Shown: positions 1-14,077 of the stretch, piece after piece
Numbering within the stretch: the stretch's first letter is position 1
Layout: the number at the start of each line of letters is the position of its first letter
Source of the DNA: Terfezia claveryi
Lineage: Eukaryota > Ascomycota > Pezizomycetes > Pezizales > Pezizaceae
Assembly: GCA_015179025.1 (NCBI GenBank)
Contig: WHUX01000021.1
Coordinates: 434,001 to 498,000 of the forward strand
Direction of reading: 5' to 3'
DNA: 64,000 nucleotides
Translations under genes and position numbers: made by a program
The notes under the pieces: generated by a model
Databases searched by the model: none
Told to the model about the DNA's origin: nothing
The model's input: only the letters and a program-made list of their open reading frames with translations

Positions 1-1412
1 ATCAGAAGTGGCAAAGTGGCAGTCGGTTCCCTAATATGTACGACCAGTCACAGCGGGAATAGTCTCTCACCCAGGGTGGAAGAGATCGGAATCCGGGGTG
101 AGAGGCCGCTCACAGGAGTACCGTTGAAACACTGGTGTAGGTCACGAGCACGCAATGAATAAGTAGAATATGTGCACCCAGGACTGAGGCATCCAGCCAG
201 AAAGAATGAAAGAAACAAGACATGCGCAGCCAGATGGAAGCGGATACCCTAATGGTGGGAAACTACTTCTACAAAAATGTAATCAGTGGAAAGGCAGTGG
301 GAAGTTCAAGTTACGATGTCGCGCATGTTGGATTTGAAAAATGACTAGCCGAGTCATGGATTGCGACAAAAGCGGAGGCAGAGCAGAGACGGGAGGTTAG
401 AGAGCGCCAGCTTACCCACTCATTAGACTAACCTCTGTGGTTCTCCTTATCTGTCCCGGTTTCTTTCCCAACCTCTCTCTAGGTGACCTGTTCCCTGGTT
501 TCTCCTTTCGCTCTCTCCCTGCCCGATCATCACCCATTCCATGTGTATACAAGACCCACGAGGGTAGGGTATGTGGCACAACCGCCCCAGCAAACCCTGC
601 TTGGGGAGTGATGGCTAGGCCTACGATATAGTATGTATAAGGCGTAAACCAGTTTGAAAAAAAATTTCAAAAGATGAACGAATGAATCATTTTTAGATAT
701 ATTTCTGTGGCACTGGGAGAGAAAAGTAATTATAGAGCAATCGCTAGCCTTAAACAAGCAGTGCCCAAATGAGGTACTACCCAGCTAGGTACGCTAGTAG
801 GTAAGGTCCTCTAGTAGGTATACCCGTTCACGTGTGGCAGTGACCCCAACCATAATTCCACAACCTCCCACTCCGGAGACTGCAATCCCTCCGTTCCCAC
901 CGTGATTCTATAGCTAATTGTAAGCAATGTAGATCCGTAATATGACGTAACCTACGCAAATGTTATATGCAACCCAAGTTTGCCACTGGAGCATTTTCAT
1001 GAGTCCCAATGTAGAACAATTTTAGGTAATGAGAAAGATGTTGTTGATCGGGCTCCACCATATAGAGTAGCCCAGATACCGACTGGCGCTGGCAGTTGAC
1101 CGGGAGTTCTCGTAACCTGCTCAAGTTAATATTCAATGCTGGGATACTGTATCTGTATCTTGCTTGTGCCAACCAGACTAATCTTGTGTGGCATACAAAA
1201 TAAGGGGGTTGTACAGTATGTGGCAGGCGGAGGTACGTCAGATAGACTGCCGCCTCACGTGATATGTACATTTGATATAGTGTCGGATACACGAGATAAC
1301 TTTATCCTTCACGACTATCATGTCATTACATCTTAAACTTGCGGCGTCAAGCAGAAGTACAACTTATTCGGAATCCGGAGTTACACCGAGATTCTAAGCA
1401 CTCTTAGACTAG

Positions 1413-1448
1413 ATTTTATTTTATTTTTTTATTTTTATTTTTATTTTT
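1413..1448. repeat. T/A-rich low-complexity tract
   Basis: This is a run of TTTTA-like pentamers with a T7 core. It has no coding potential and is probably simple microsatellite sequence. Confidence 0.8.
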
Positions 1449-2291
1449 CCAAACCCAGTACCGGTACAGTACTCATGTACTCCCATCGGTATTATGAGCC
1501 AGCCACCTGAAAACCCGGATGGATTGCAAGGTGGGACATCAAGCTATGTATCAAGCGCATCAGCGAAGCAGCTTCCAGTGCCGAGGAGCGGAGACTCGCC
1601 GGGGTACGAGATGACTCTAGAACACCTCCACCCATATCATCTCTAAGTCCTTACCGTAGCGGTGACCTCCGGCTCGATCGCCGCAATGACCGAGACGACG
1701 TTCTCGCGCCTCCAAGGATGACAACCCAGAGACATATACCTCAGGTAGTGAAGAACTCTGAGTTTATTTTTTAGTGCATCCGTGGCAGAGGCAGCCATTA
1801 AGTCTCATCGGAGGAAGTTGTATAGATTATACATCTAAATAGAACGACAGAAGCGAAGATTCTAGATGAGCATATGAAGAAGCTAGCGAGGAAATACCAT
1901 CCCTGAAATTGAGATCATAGACGAGTTTTGATATAGGGCAGCTGGATTCTATGTCGCATAGCAGGTCACATAAGTGAGCTACCCCTGTTGGATTCTTCTG
2001 AGAGTGAAGAGGAATATCCCAGGAGCATAAGAATCTCATCTAGCGCCCGGAAGCTAATCTTGCTCATAGGCTACATACTTGACGCTGATAAACTTCAAAG
2101 TCACCCTTCTGGCCCTGGGCAAAGTTTTTGAAGAACTGCATCGAATTCGGGGTCCAGATAGTTTTTATTATTTCCGCATGAGATACTGTACATACATAAT
2201 GTACATATAATCAGTTTCGTTGTTGTAGTCAACAAATTTTTTTATCATGTTCAATGAAATTCGGGTTACTTTTGATAGTTCTAATCGAACC

Positions 2292-2313
2292 ATTGATTGA
2301 TTGATTGATTGAT
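2292..2313. repeat. (ATTG)n tetranucleotide microsatellite
   Basis: About five perfect tandem copies of ATTG are visible. It is a simple repeat. Confidence 0.85.
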
Positions 2314-3227
2314 ATCTTGCACAAGTTCACCATATTAGTAAGAAATCACCTGCGCAAACGTTTTCGTTACCCTCAACGTGTCAGAGTTGTTTATTTTCTA
2401 GGGTGAACACAGCGCTAGTGCCAGGCCAAAAAGTAGGTTTTACATGATGAACTCCACGCTCATGAAACATGATCCAAACGTTGTTTGCCCCAAAAATTTC
2501 CTTCAACTGCTCCAGAATTGCCGTATCACGAGAGCTCTCTTCCATAACCTAGTCTGGCTTGCACTAGCCCCTCGGTAGAGGATAATTTCAACCAACCAAA
2601 TCCTACAGTTGCCCGCGTTTTGATGCCAATGGCCAACTCATCAGAGTATCATCAACGTATCCCAAGCCTAAAACCCTGTAGTCCTTCTCACCCAAACATC
2701 ATCTCCGTATTCCTCACATTCCATAACAACTTCCTGACTGAAATGTTGTTGCCGTATTCTTGAGCATCGTGCATGCTCTTGCCATCTTCAAACGCATTCC
2801 CATCCCATCTACTTATATCCCACCTCCCATCGGAAGCATTAGGAACCTATTCTCATGTCCATACATATCGCCGGATAAGAATCTCGCACCCATGTGGTTA
2901 CACACAAGAGATAACGCTAGTAGATTCCGATGTGGACCAAAGTTCAATCAAAACCGTGTGGGGCAAATTCCGAACCCACCCGATTGTGATTCAAGGGATC
3001 CCTTATCTTTACCTATCTATTGCGAAAAAAACAAGTAATACAGAAGATACGAAGGTGAGGGGGGAGGATATATAGATCTCTTGATTCCCCTTCTCAAATA
3101 TGTAGATTTGATGTTCAGCGTGCAACATTTACCACATCTACGACTTCTACGGCATCCTTGGATATGAGATTTGGTGATAGGGACGGTCGAATTATGGACG
3201 ATGCGGTATACAAGAAAGTGGTGGAAA

Positions 3228-3361
3228 GGCCACGGGGATAATGGGAGGCCGCACTATGAGTCCTCAGGATTTGAGCAGTCGAATGAGCAAAGGTCACGGT
3301 GATAATGGGAGGAACCCACATGAAGGCAAGGCCCTCAGGATTCGAGTGGCCAAATGAGCAG
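3228..3361. repeat. Two-copy tandem duplication, unit about 64-70 bp
   Basis: Copy 1 (3228-3291) and copy 2 (3292-3361) both run from GGYCACGGKGATAATGGGAG to a CCTCAGGATTYGAG...AATGAGCA block. They differ by scattered substitutions and a small indel. No gene overlaps them. Confidence 0.75.
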
Positions 3362-6300
3362 ATTCCTTCTCGTCATTCCATCACGACCGCGCGCAATTAC
3401 GAGATTCCACTTCCACCCCACAGCTAACGGCCAATCCGAGTTCGGCGATCACAAAAGGGCAGGAAAGGAAGGATAGAGTGCCACCCGAGATTGTGGTTAG
3501 TGAGCGAAAATTTCCTTCCATCAGCCGGATGGAGATACCAGTGGTAATGGCGTTCCTCAACAAAGGGCGCCTTCGAGCTGGCGCCGCCAGAGTACTATGT
3601 TTTACAGCTGCCTCGCCGATTATTCTCCTGGTAGAAAATTGCCCCATGTCAAAATCTGTGATGTGCAAGGGTTACAAGCGGCCATGCTTGATGATTCGTT
3701 CGGAACCTATTTTCAGCGAATGATTCACAGGAGCAGGATGAAACTTGGAATGTTTCCCATCCATCAGCGCTGACGTTGTTATACTGACCCGTATTCTCGG
3801 AGTGCACAAAAAATATATCTGTAATCGACTTGAAATTTTTTTACCCGTTAACCACTCTAGATCTCCAGCGGAGTGGACGTAATTTCTGCATATTCTGTCC
3901 ACAGCAATCCCTGTATCAGCTTGAATCTGCAATTGGAGGAGCCCACAAATTGCGCAATAATTGTGGGACGAACGTCCCGCTTGTCAAACTGTAACCTATT
4001 CCGCGTTGACCAAATTCTGGATTGAATGTGTCTTGGGGTTTAGTGTTAACGTGGCTGTCTTGTTTGCAGTAGTTACCTCTAAGACCAGAACTTTTGAGCT
4101 CAGGCGTAGGATTTTAATCACAGTGCTTGCAGTTACCCTCTCTTGGGACCAAAGCCAGTTGATGGGAGGCTTCGGTATAGGTCAGGCCTAGTGCACTGAG
4201 ACAATAAGTATACATGCTGGTCCTCTAGGCTGACGGAGCTCCAGATTATTCGTCCATAGTTCTGGGTTTCATATTTCCGGACTATGTTGGCATGTCCTAG
4301 GAAAACTATCGCCAACTTGGTTGGTGGTGGGGATACCTAACGAATAAGTTTACAGTCTGGCCCCGTGCGCAAGGTCCCAAATACCTGTTATTGGTATGCG
4401 CAAGCATGAGGTAAGCATAGGGTATTAATAAAAAAAGCAATAGAACAAGTTCTGCGTTACCGATCGAATATATTAAGACATTGAAAAAGAAACATACAAA
4501 AAACAAAATGTTTGTTGTATGAGATCTAACACGCGAATCTTCATTGCCTTTTCCGGCCCATGTATCGTACTGGGAGGATGATGCATGCAAGTCTTGTGAC
4601 AGGAAATGCATTGATGTATGTTGAGCTCCATGTGGGGTGCGGTCTAGTATCCTTACTCTAGGCATCTGTATGTTTAGATAGCCCCGTACGAGTACCTACA
4701 TGAAAAAAAAATGACCTGAGCATGTATCCGAGGATGAATGGAGCTCCATGCTCACTCAATGCATAAGCAAAGTGACAATATCATCAACCTGTTTGATGTT
4801 CTTGTTTCACATAGTTATTTTAGTTCTCCATTTCAAGGCTTTATGATAACTAGCCTGAGCTCCGTGTGACACACGTGAACTGCTGAATAGGTAGGCACTC
4901 ATCTGCCCCTTCCCATCGGTCTCTTGGGGCTCGTGCCTAACCTGTACCCTGTCCCTGCCTTCCAATTTGTGGGGAATCAGGGCCCGAGCGACATCTCGAA
5001 ATTCGATATTGTGGGGAAGATGCAAGGAGGAGGATGAACTAGAGGAGGATCAACATTAGATGTTGCCAATAATGAGACAACATTTCCATCTATCTCAAAG
5101 TCTGACCCATGCAGATCACACTAAGGATATAGTCTGGTTTGCTAAGGATAAATTTGAATTGTCGCTTAGCTGGGGTCACTCGTTAGGTCCTAGAGCTTTG
5201 GGAATGTTGAAACTTTGGGAATGTGCAACCTCAGAGGTTTGTGAGGTTTGTGTCCCATACTTGATTGGTCAGTTCGAAGAGCCTCGAATTTAGGCTACCT
5301 ACCTATTTTGAAGTGACCTCGAAACTCTCGTGACCAAAATCTCCGTGGTCTCTATTATCGTAGGAATTTGGTGGTCGCCGACCTAACCGAAGCTCTGGTT
5401 GGCCACTGTTAGGGATTACCTAATGTCGAAGACATAGACTACCGTCTCAGGCTTAGTATATCTGCCAAGTGCCCATATCTGGTATCGTTCAAGCTAGCTC
5501 ACAGCTCAACGACATGGCTGTGACTCCCAGAGCATGCAGTACGAAATTTTAAACAGAGAAAAAAGTAAAGCTCCAGCTGCTAACGGATCCATGAGATGAT
5601 GACGTTTGATTTCCAACATAACCTCTTCTAAATGTTCATTCTAGATTCCGATCGTGACTCGTTTAAACATTTCTTTTGCGACTGCCGTTGCGGCTATGGC
5701 ACATGGCTGGGTCACTGGCATGGCTTGTTGCAAATTTTTTGGAGTGACGCCTCGAGTTGACATTCCCATACAGGATTTTGCGTGTCTTCTTCTTATTTAC
5801 TTTTGCTCCGTTGGTGTGGCGAGATCGATCCGCCCGGAGGACTAGCCCCATTTCAGCTCTCTCATGTTTTTCCCCAGGGGTATGAATCATCTGGAAAAAA
5901 ATTCGGCAAATACGGTACATACCCCTACCAGCTTCCAGCACAAGCAAAGCATGATGATATGAATTGGTTTCGATTTGAATACCGAATTGGCCTCCAGTTT
6001 TGTATGGTAACCGGGCCTGGTATTCAGAGCCTGAACGAGGGATGTGCAACCAACTGACTGATCGGCAGCGGCGGAAGCAACCTGGTGCGTGTTGCAGAAG
6101 TCAATATTCATGAAACAACGGCAGAAATGGTGATGCTCTGAAAATCCTCACAAGCATTTTAATGCGGCTATCGGTTACGCACATGATAGGAGTGGTTGCG
6201 GCACTGCTAACGTAATTCGCGTTAGATCCGATGCTGGTACTAGTAAGCTTGAGAAAATTAATATAAATAAATATGAAAATTCGAAAAAAGTTAATCGTTA

Positions 6301-8547
6301 TAATCACGAAATATTGCCCTCACCGCATGCAGCCTCGTTATCACCTCTGGTTACTGGGGTCTTTGTGAGAACACTTTGGCCAACGTTGGAAGCCGTAGCA
6401 AACTGACTGCAAATGCCCGTATTTATGGAGATTTTTTTTTCATCCACACCGGAGCCTAGGTTACTAAGTACCTAGTGTGGCCATAGAGCAAGGTATTTCG
6501 CTGGTTTTATTCATATATATACGGTATTATAGAGTACAGATATAATAATCTATTATTGTGGGACTGGAGCTGGTAGTATTTTAACATACCTACGCTACAT
6601 AAATGCTGGTTGAGACATTCTGTTGTCTGTCTAGCGCCCTCTATGAAAACACATCTTTGGCGATCCAACCACGCCACACTGCCCACAAGCCTTGAGTCCA
6701 TATTCACATTACCTAATACCTAAACTACCCTTCTGCGTACTCCGTTACCACCTTTACTGCAGCTCGGCGTGGAAGGGGTGTGTAAGAAGGATTGGGATTA
6801 GGCCTATGAGCATGGAGGTGTCGGTATCGTGGGTTTGAATTTCTTTCTGATGCAAATGTGGAGGCTTAATATATTTAACATGAGTGACCAGTATTGTGAA
6901 TCCCTTCGGGAAAATGTTGTTTCAGATTTGCGTTAAATTATAAATGCATATCCACTGACAAAACAGTAAAATTCATTTTAGGTTCTGCCTTAGGGACGCG
7001 GGAGACGGTCTGGAGATTGAAGGCGTCACGAGCGGATGATGTCCTTGGAGGCGTGTGCACTCGTGCCATTGGCAGGAACAATTGTGCTCAACATGGACCA
7101 GAGCCGGATAGCGACGGTTTTTTCACTGCCTAGAATCTAGGCAGAGTACCTTGGTTTGAATGACGGCGTCTAGCTTTCCGCGCATTGCCATTTCCATGAT
7201 CCTGATTTTCAAGCATCGCCATCTATTGCATCATGGAACACCTTTGGCCCGAATCTTGGCTACTCTCGGCTTTAAATTTTGCCATCAATGCCTTGTGGAC
7301 GGGCATAACTTCGTGTACCTGTATGTACCTTCAGTGCAAAACTTCTATTGAAGGTACAAATTTGCGTTCGCCGTGTAAAGACTTTGCTGTGACGTGAGCA
7401 CGTGTCCTGGTCCGCCACAGCAACTGGAATTGCGAGATTGCGAATGTATAAGTAGGTAGCAGGTAGGCGGGATGCTTTCTTGAGAGATGTGGGCCAGGAT
7501 CCAGACTATACTAGTATACATACTAGGTTCTCATTGTTCAGAGAGGTCGGCCCTAATATGGCGCGATACTAGTCTATGTTGCCGTCGTTCTCAAATTCTG
7601 CAGTCGCTTGGGTGATGGCCATGCTTTCATCTGTTCAGTCGGTATGAGCCAACCGTCCAGGCCACGCTCTGAACAAGCCATGGGCCAAATGCGTCAGGGA
7701 TCTGGTTTTTTCTTCCGTTGAACTTGTCCTAAGGTAAAGTCCTTTCTGCAGCTGGCGGAAGCAGGTATAAGGGCATTGAGAAATTTCTCTACATATGCCT
7801 AGTTACCGACTGGAAGAGAGGAGGAGGTAGATACTCACACAAGACCTTACAGAGGGGCAATTTGTGGGTATGCACGCCTCCTCCTCCAAAGTGCCTTTGC
7901 AATAAACCGTTTGCATGGGGCGCCATGCCAGCTGTGAACAGACTTGTTGGGTTCCCCCTTTGCTGTGGTAGCTTTGAGTGGGATCCCGAGCATGGATATG
8001 GATATGGAATGAATGAATGAATAATAATGGTGCAATTGAGAGGGGTGGTATGAAAAGTTCAGCGCTAGGCAGCGTTGTTGGGGTCTGCAAGGCCAACTCG
8101 TGATAATTTTCTCGCCAAACGCCGTCCTGCCGAAGGAGCTCGCATGTACTTGGTAGTGTGCAACGAGACACACTCACCTGCCCCACCCCTGCCACCGCCC
8201 CCTAAGTCAACGCACACGCACTACGCGCACCCCCCTCCATCACGACGCACTGCGGATCATGACTGTGGAGGAGGGGTTGTCCGGATAGGATGTCAGGCAA
8301 GGCAAGGCCCAAAACCTTACTGACTGACCTTGTCAACCGCACCTGGTCGGGAGGCTAGCCGAGTGATGCTTTCTTTAACTCCTCCGGTGCTCGACACTTT
8401 CTCTTGGATTTATAAGTACGCCGAGGGAATGCTGTTTAATGATTCTAATCCACCACCCTCAAAGCCTTCGAGAAGATCAATTCCTCGCTCTACCACACCT
8501 ACTACATATACCACCGTTTCCACATCTCAACCCCAAAAGACATCACA

Positions 8548-9018
8548 ATGCCCGTCCAAGTCACCGACGCTCCAATCTACACCTCCTCCGTCTACCACGG
8601 TGGCCGTGGTGGTGCCGGTAACTACCGCAGAGTCTCTCCCTTTGAGCTCACAACCCGCACTACTCCATCCACAACCCCTACTATTCCATCTACCACTTCC
8701 AAGCTCTTCTTTGGCGGTCGCGGCGGTGCCGGCAACGTCCACCCCTCCACCGAGCGAGCCATGTTCTCATTCGACGAGGAACTTGAGCGGGACCGCTTGA
8801 TTCACGAGCATCATGCTCCAGTCTACAGCATCGGCCGTGGTGGAAAAGGAAACCTTGTCTCCCGAGATGATATTGCTACTAGATCATTCTACTCCGAACA
8901 GAACTCTCTCTCATCCAGCCCCCGCAGCTCAACTAGCTCCACTGGTCCAATCTCCTTCTCTGCAGCCAGCTTGAAGAGTGGCGCCGACAGGCTCTGGGAC
9001 AGGGTCAGGAGGGCCTAA
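8548..9018 (+). CDS. DUF3602 (Par32/Amu1-type) protein with three GRGG motifs
   Basis: This is an intronless 156-residue protein. It carries three copies of the family hallmark: GGRGGAGN near residues 18-25, GGRGGAGN near 56-63 and GRGGKGN near 97-103. These sit in Ser/Thr/Pro-rich, probably disordered sequence, and the protein ends in a basic tail (RLWDRVRRA). The GRGGxGN repeats define the fungal family PF12223. Its best-studied member, yeast Par32/Amu1, is a TORC1-controlled phosphoprotein that inhibits ammonium permeases. A similar nitrogen-signalling role here is inference only. The start was chosen because the ATG has a good CACAATG context and begins just before the first motif. Overlapping longer frames upstream (from 8330) are in another phase and lack motifs. 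The Ser-rich region around residues 118-140 could be phosphorylated. Confidence 0.85.
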   Translation: MPVQVTDAPIYTSSVYHGGRGGAGNYRRVSPFELTTRTTPSTTPTIPSTTSKLFFGGRGGAGNVHPSTERAMFSFDEELERDRLIHEHHAPVYSIGRGGKGNLVSRDDIATRSFYSEQNSLSSSPRSSTSSTGPISFSAASLKSGADRLWDRVRRA

Positions 9019-11840
9019 ATGCCACCATACCTCGATGACGATATAATAATCTGCTTGCTTGCCTTTACGATCTACAATACACTATACAGCGGGGCGTTTA
9101 TTTACTTCAGCAACCGATAATGGTGGCATTTGCTCTTGTCCGGGATAATACTTAGGGAGGGGGACTTTGTAATTCAACTATCTTGCTCTGTAATCTAAAT
9201 TCGGGGCGTTTATATCTTCATGGGGCTTTCCTTATTTGTGGATATCCAACTTTATAGGATCTTGATGTTTTCTTTTCTGTTCTCCTTCCTGTTTCTATAC
9301 ATCGCCGCAATGGTGAGCACATTTACATAAAGCTACAAAAAAAGGTTCAGAGGCGCAGGATACTTCCTTTACTACATGATATGACTCTCTCGATGTATAC
9401 GGCATTTCTTTTGTCTTTCTTGTTATATTAGCGAAAGGGATACTGGGGGGAACTGTATATAGTCTTGGGTACTCTAGGGGTATAAATCAACTTATACAGC
9501 AGTCGCCTTTTGAATTGCATGCTTCCAGTTTTGAAACTGACTTCAAAACCTGAAAATTTACTGAGCGTGCACACTCACAAACACCATGTCAACCCAGAAT
9601 TGAGCTCTAACCTTTCTCCCAACTTTGATTTCTCGCTTTTGAACAGGTGGTACTGTGATGATTAGCGAAAGTTTAGTTATGTGTGATGTATAGAGCTAGG
9701 CTAACGGGGAATAGTGCAGATTGGCCTTGTGTGACAGCGGACATAAAGGAATAATTCGTGATTGTGATAAACGGTACTTGAGCCACGGCGGACAGGAAGA
9801 GAGTGAGTAGTCTCGTGCCCAGATCCTCGTGAGAAGTGAGAGGGGTACCCCGGTTCTATCCTGGTCTGGGGCCCCGCGGGGTCGAAGATATATTAATACC
9901 GATCCCGAGGTGAACATTTTCCGTGCACATATGCATTGGAATAAAGATATAACGATTCCACGACAGAAGTCTTGGTGAAACAGCGAACACACAGCTAAGT
10001 CAAGATCTTCCCACCTAAAAATTGAGTATAGCACACAGTCCCTAACCCAGATCCTTACAGATTTATAAGGGGTTACAGTTCTCAAGATAGCACTAACATG
10101 GTGTTTCCTCGTATTTTTCTTCCAAGTTGCTTTGAACGGCCCTCGACTTTGCCTGAGCCTATTACTTCTTACTTGCTACTGCGAAAGGTTTGAACTACGG
10201 TTTTACATGTTATGAGACTAGTTTGACATATATTTCCGGTAGTTGTGGATCTCCAGTCCCTATCCACTTCAGTATCTAGAGATATGGTTTCTGCCGCCCC
10301 TACTCTATCCTTCTAATACAGCAATTACGAGGATCTAGAAATTGATACAGAGGCCTTTCCGACAGATAGAGAGGCAGAAAGACTTATTCTAGAATTACCG
10401 GAAAGACACTCAAAGCACTTCGTCCAAAACCGGAAACGAAATTGTATGGGGAGGGGCACTGTTTCACAAACTATCTCAGGCAGTGTCTGAGCAACTTTTG
10501 TTGCGCTACCGTATATTAATTCACTTTACAACGTTATATATGCAATATACGGCTTATCTCAAGACGTGGGCAATCCGGTTGCTCACCCGGAGGGCACACG
10601 GGGCTACATTCGAATACGGACCATAGGCCCGAAGATGAGCATATGGCGGTGTAGATAAACGGAATAAACGGGGTGAATGTGGCTGTACCTGTGGAATTGC
10701 AATATATTGACGGCGATAACTATGCATGGAAGTTTTGGTAATTCCTTCGCCCCTGCAGGGCCGACGGCCAGTTACCTGATGCGCATTTGTTATTCGCATT
10801 GTGGCGTTGCAGGTTATCATAAATATTTTCAGCAGGCGCGGAGTGATTGCGCAAAAACTTTAACTTCCAAGATACATATCGATCGCAATTTCGAAGATCG
10901 AGATCTATGATTCACATAGCATCCGGGTGCATTGGAAAACTGCCTGCCTGACACATATGCATAAGCCAGAAGGAATAATGAACATTCGATTCTTGAACTT
11001 TTGCAGTTGAGGTTTTTCTTTTATGAGACTCGTATGTCAAGTGAGCCACAAGATGTTTCGGCTACACCAGGAGGGGAGTGAGAGCAGCTAGATAGTAGCT
11101 ATTGGCTACACGGTTCAAGCTTGCAGGGTTGTTTATGTAAAAAAAGATATATCGAGGCGCGGGAAAGTGATACGTTGATCAACGATCGGAAAGAATTTGA
11201 ATATCTCAAGAATTGCTGAGATCGAACAAAAGCTGAGTGGTGGATCACGTCATTTTATGTAAGGGCTTGAGGAACCTCAATATTGGCCTCGAGAGGGGAG
11301 CTCTCCTCAGGATTGATCGTACCGGGCCAATAGTTATAGACGTCGAGACTATGATGTTATGATATCCTGATGTCCGTGCCAGGGTCCGTTGCCTTATGCT
11401 CATGAGCTGTCGTCATGATGTCTCCAGTATTTTTTCTTCTGAGCTGTCCTCACTCCAGCGATCCTGGCAGTATTCACCGTCAACAGACGGATGTTAGGTC
11501 ATTTTTCACATCGATAAGTATAACCATTGAACTAATTGCAGAGGCCAATGCCAGCAGCTCAACCAGGGTTCCAAGTTCAGGGTAACGAAGGTCCAGCTGT
11601 GAATGATTCCGGGTTCATGAAATGATTCTCTAACCCCAAAAAGAAAGGAGATATCTATCTACGAGACTAAAGCATGATCTAGTCTGGTTGCATATTATTC
11701 CATAAAGGAGCTATCCGTGGTTGATTGACAAGTAGATGAGAGGATAGGTCCCTATTCAGATTCTTGGCTCTCCAGGAATGGAAGATGCTAACCTACTGTT
11801 GGAACCGCTAATCATGATATCATTATTTGGAATTGCACTA

Positions 11841-11980
11841 TAGGGGCGGCACGTAAAGGAGGAGCAGGGATGGGGGAAGGCAGGTGGGGAGGGTGGGTGG
11901 CCGGCCAGGAGAAGCTGACAAAGTGGCAGGGTTAAGAAGAGGGGGGCAGCAGGTAGTAGAGCGGGAAGCTAGTCAGGCCT
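11841..11980. repeat. G-rich strand-asymmetric tract
   Basis: The plus strand is strongly purine/G-biased, with many GGG and GGGG runs separated by a few bases. It could form G-quadruplexes. No unit length is clear. Confidence 0.45.
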
Positions 11981-12241
11981 AAAGGCTGCAGGACGGCAGA
12001 AAGCTTACAGCTATAGGGTTATGCATATCAAATAAGAATTCGCGAGCTGTGGAATTGTATGACCAAGACTTTGACGAAACCAAAGTACTCTGACCGCTGT
12101 ATGTATCTTATTTTCCTTTTTGAAAAAAAAAAAATTCAAGTATTCGTGTGCACCTCCTTTCGAAAGCCTGGGTGGATTGATAGGTGAGGAGACCCTGTGG
12201 CTAGGCCACTCAATCGGCCCATCCTAGATCTAGGACCTACA

Positions 12242-12277
12242 TACACAAGTCCTTCAGCATTACACAAGTCCTTCAGC
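12242..12277. repeat. Short tandem duplication (19-bp period)
   Basis: TACACAAGTCCTTCAGC occurs twice, separated by two bases. It is a recent-looking local duplication. Confidence 0.75.
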
Positions 12278-12603
12278 TTGTACACAATTTCGGCAGATCA
12301 AACTCCTCTCCTAAAATGATTAATTCTAGATAAATTTAGCTTTCTCAGCGCTTCCGTAAAGTACACCAATAACTTACCCCTCAAGACATTAACGTGTTCA
12401 GGGTAACTTAAGCGCGCGCATGTTAAGTATGCTCTACTGTATACTAAGCGAAATGGGCTCTCTAGGGCACCCTTCTAGTTCGTGAGTAATTTACAATAGA
12501 TCCCTAGGGGATTTTTTTAGGGCTTATGTATATATATTGTGCTACAGGCTCTGTGATATCGGTCTCTGAAAACCAGGCCCACGTGGAAGTACAAGGTGAG
12601 GTT

Positions 12604-12635
12604 GCCCCTCATTTAATTTGCCCCTCATTTAATTT
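12604..12635. repeat. Perfect tandem duplication (16-bp period)
   Basis: GCCCCTCATTTAATTT occurs twice in direct succession with no mismatch. Confidence 0.8.
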
Positions 12636-14077
12636 ACTTCTTACTAGTCCACCGAGGCTTCCCCCATATTATAGTGATTCTCCGCCTTTGCGCTGTGGGG
12701 ATATTCTAGGGTGTCAATTTTTGCTAAACAAAAGGTATTTCCCAAGTAAGTCGGTTTCTGACCTAAAGAGGCGGGGTGTGCCCTATAGCTGTTTTGACAT
12801 TGTTTGCATTAGTCTGTCCCTTAATAAGCAGAATATTGGTACAAAACCTGTCATATTGCCAATTGTCTTCTGTTGACTGAATATGAATTTTCCTAATTGC
12901 AGTTATTATAGTGATTATCAAATCTCGGGAATTTTGCATAGAGGGATTGCTCCCATACCGTATATGATTCGGATTATATCCGATTGCCAAAACAGGGAAA
13001 TAATTTAAATCCTGGTAATAAAAATATGCAACCTAGGGTACGAGTACGAGACTACTTAAGAACATGCATATACCCAGGACACCCCGCCCACAGTCCGAAC
13101 CAGATATAAAATATGGGGAATGGTAAAGTGTTTGGCCGAGGTTAGCACCTGTTGTTAACAGTTCATCTTTGGGACTCTTTCCTGAGCTTTTCGGCACTCT
13201 CCTTAACCTATTGTGTAGTCGCTATATTGTGGTTAAAAAAGTATCCTAAAATCAAGAAAACAATAATTAAACCATTTCCCCCCCTAAAATTCCCGATATT
13301 TTATGCCTTACCCGAGCATATTATCACTTGTTCTCATGATTATCGCTAACCCTGGGACGTCGGTAAATTGTCCACCACTATATCCTCGGGGTGAGCATGC
13401 ACAATCGCAAAAATAGCTGGTTTGCCCCAAAGAGAGTATATTGCTAAATCTCTAACGAGATCTAGCTCCTAGGGCTCATCACCATTGCGACCTATCTTCT
13501 GTTTCGGGTGCTGATATTTTTATATTGGGGGTTCTTCAGTGATAGATAAGGTTTCAATTGTAGCAGCACCCACATCGATCCGATTTTGTCTAATTCGATT
13601 GAGGCTACCGGTTTGACACTTAAGCTATTGATTTGGCCTCACAATGGGCTCCTTCAGGGGGTTAACAGACTCATACAAAGTATTACAAGTTTTAGACCAG
13701 AAATCTAAGAGCAGCTTGTGCTACAGTTTCATTATATTACCGGTATCCCATATCCAGCTTACTTCAGTTTACGATATCCACCTCCCCGATTAGACCCATT
13801 ACTGCGCTGATTTAAACCATGAACCTGGGGAGGGAATAGAGCATGTTATCATGAACTGATGGATGTATCAAGCACAATGGGAGGAAATATGTTGGGTTAT
13901 CTGGCATTCTTGGAGGGGTTGCGAATTGGATACATATGGAAAGGTGCCAGAAAAGTAGGTCGTCAAAGAATTTCACTCGCATCATGCACGAAACAGTCTC
14001 GTTATTATCTGTTCTCCTTCGCCTATATCGAGAAGTAGTCAGTTTTCTCACATATGTAGTGCCCTAGAACTGTTGCA

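Larger units (their letters stand above)
1..8547. other. Gene-poor region with no supported gene
   Basis: I see no open frame here with recognisable domains, a plausible exon chain or coding-like composition. The frames present are short and overlap in several phases. The stretch contains low-complexity tracts (listed separately), a small tandem duplication at 3228-3361, and copies of the dispersed 10-mer TAGTCTGGTT at 1171-1180 (reverse strand) and 5130-5139. It may be decayed transposon sequence, but no transposase or reverse transcriptase motif can be read. The last few hundred bases (about 8150-8547) are C-rich and probably form the promoter of the DUF3602 gene. Confidence 0.6.

Noticed and set aside
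8330..8800. 156-codon plus-strand frame overlapping the DUF3602 gene
   Set aside because: It is in another phase from the GRGG-motif frame, is Pro/Ser/Thr-rich by shadowing and has no motif of its own.
9696..10085. 129-codon minus frame with two similar RIWxRD words
   Set aside because: The internal similarity is weak and there is no family signature or neighbouring exon. It may be repeat sequence.
12526..12876. 116-codon frame in the gene-poor region
   Set aside because: AT-rich, no motif, and it includes the 16-bp tandem duplication. Treated as chance.
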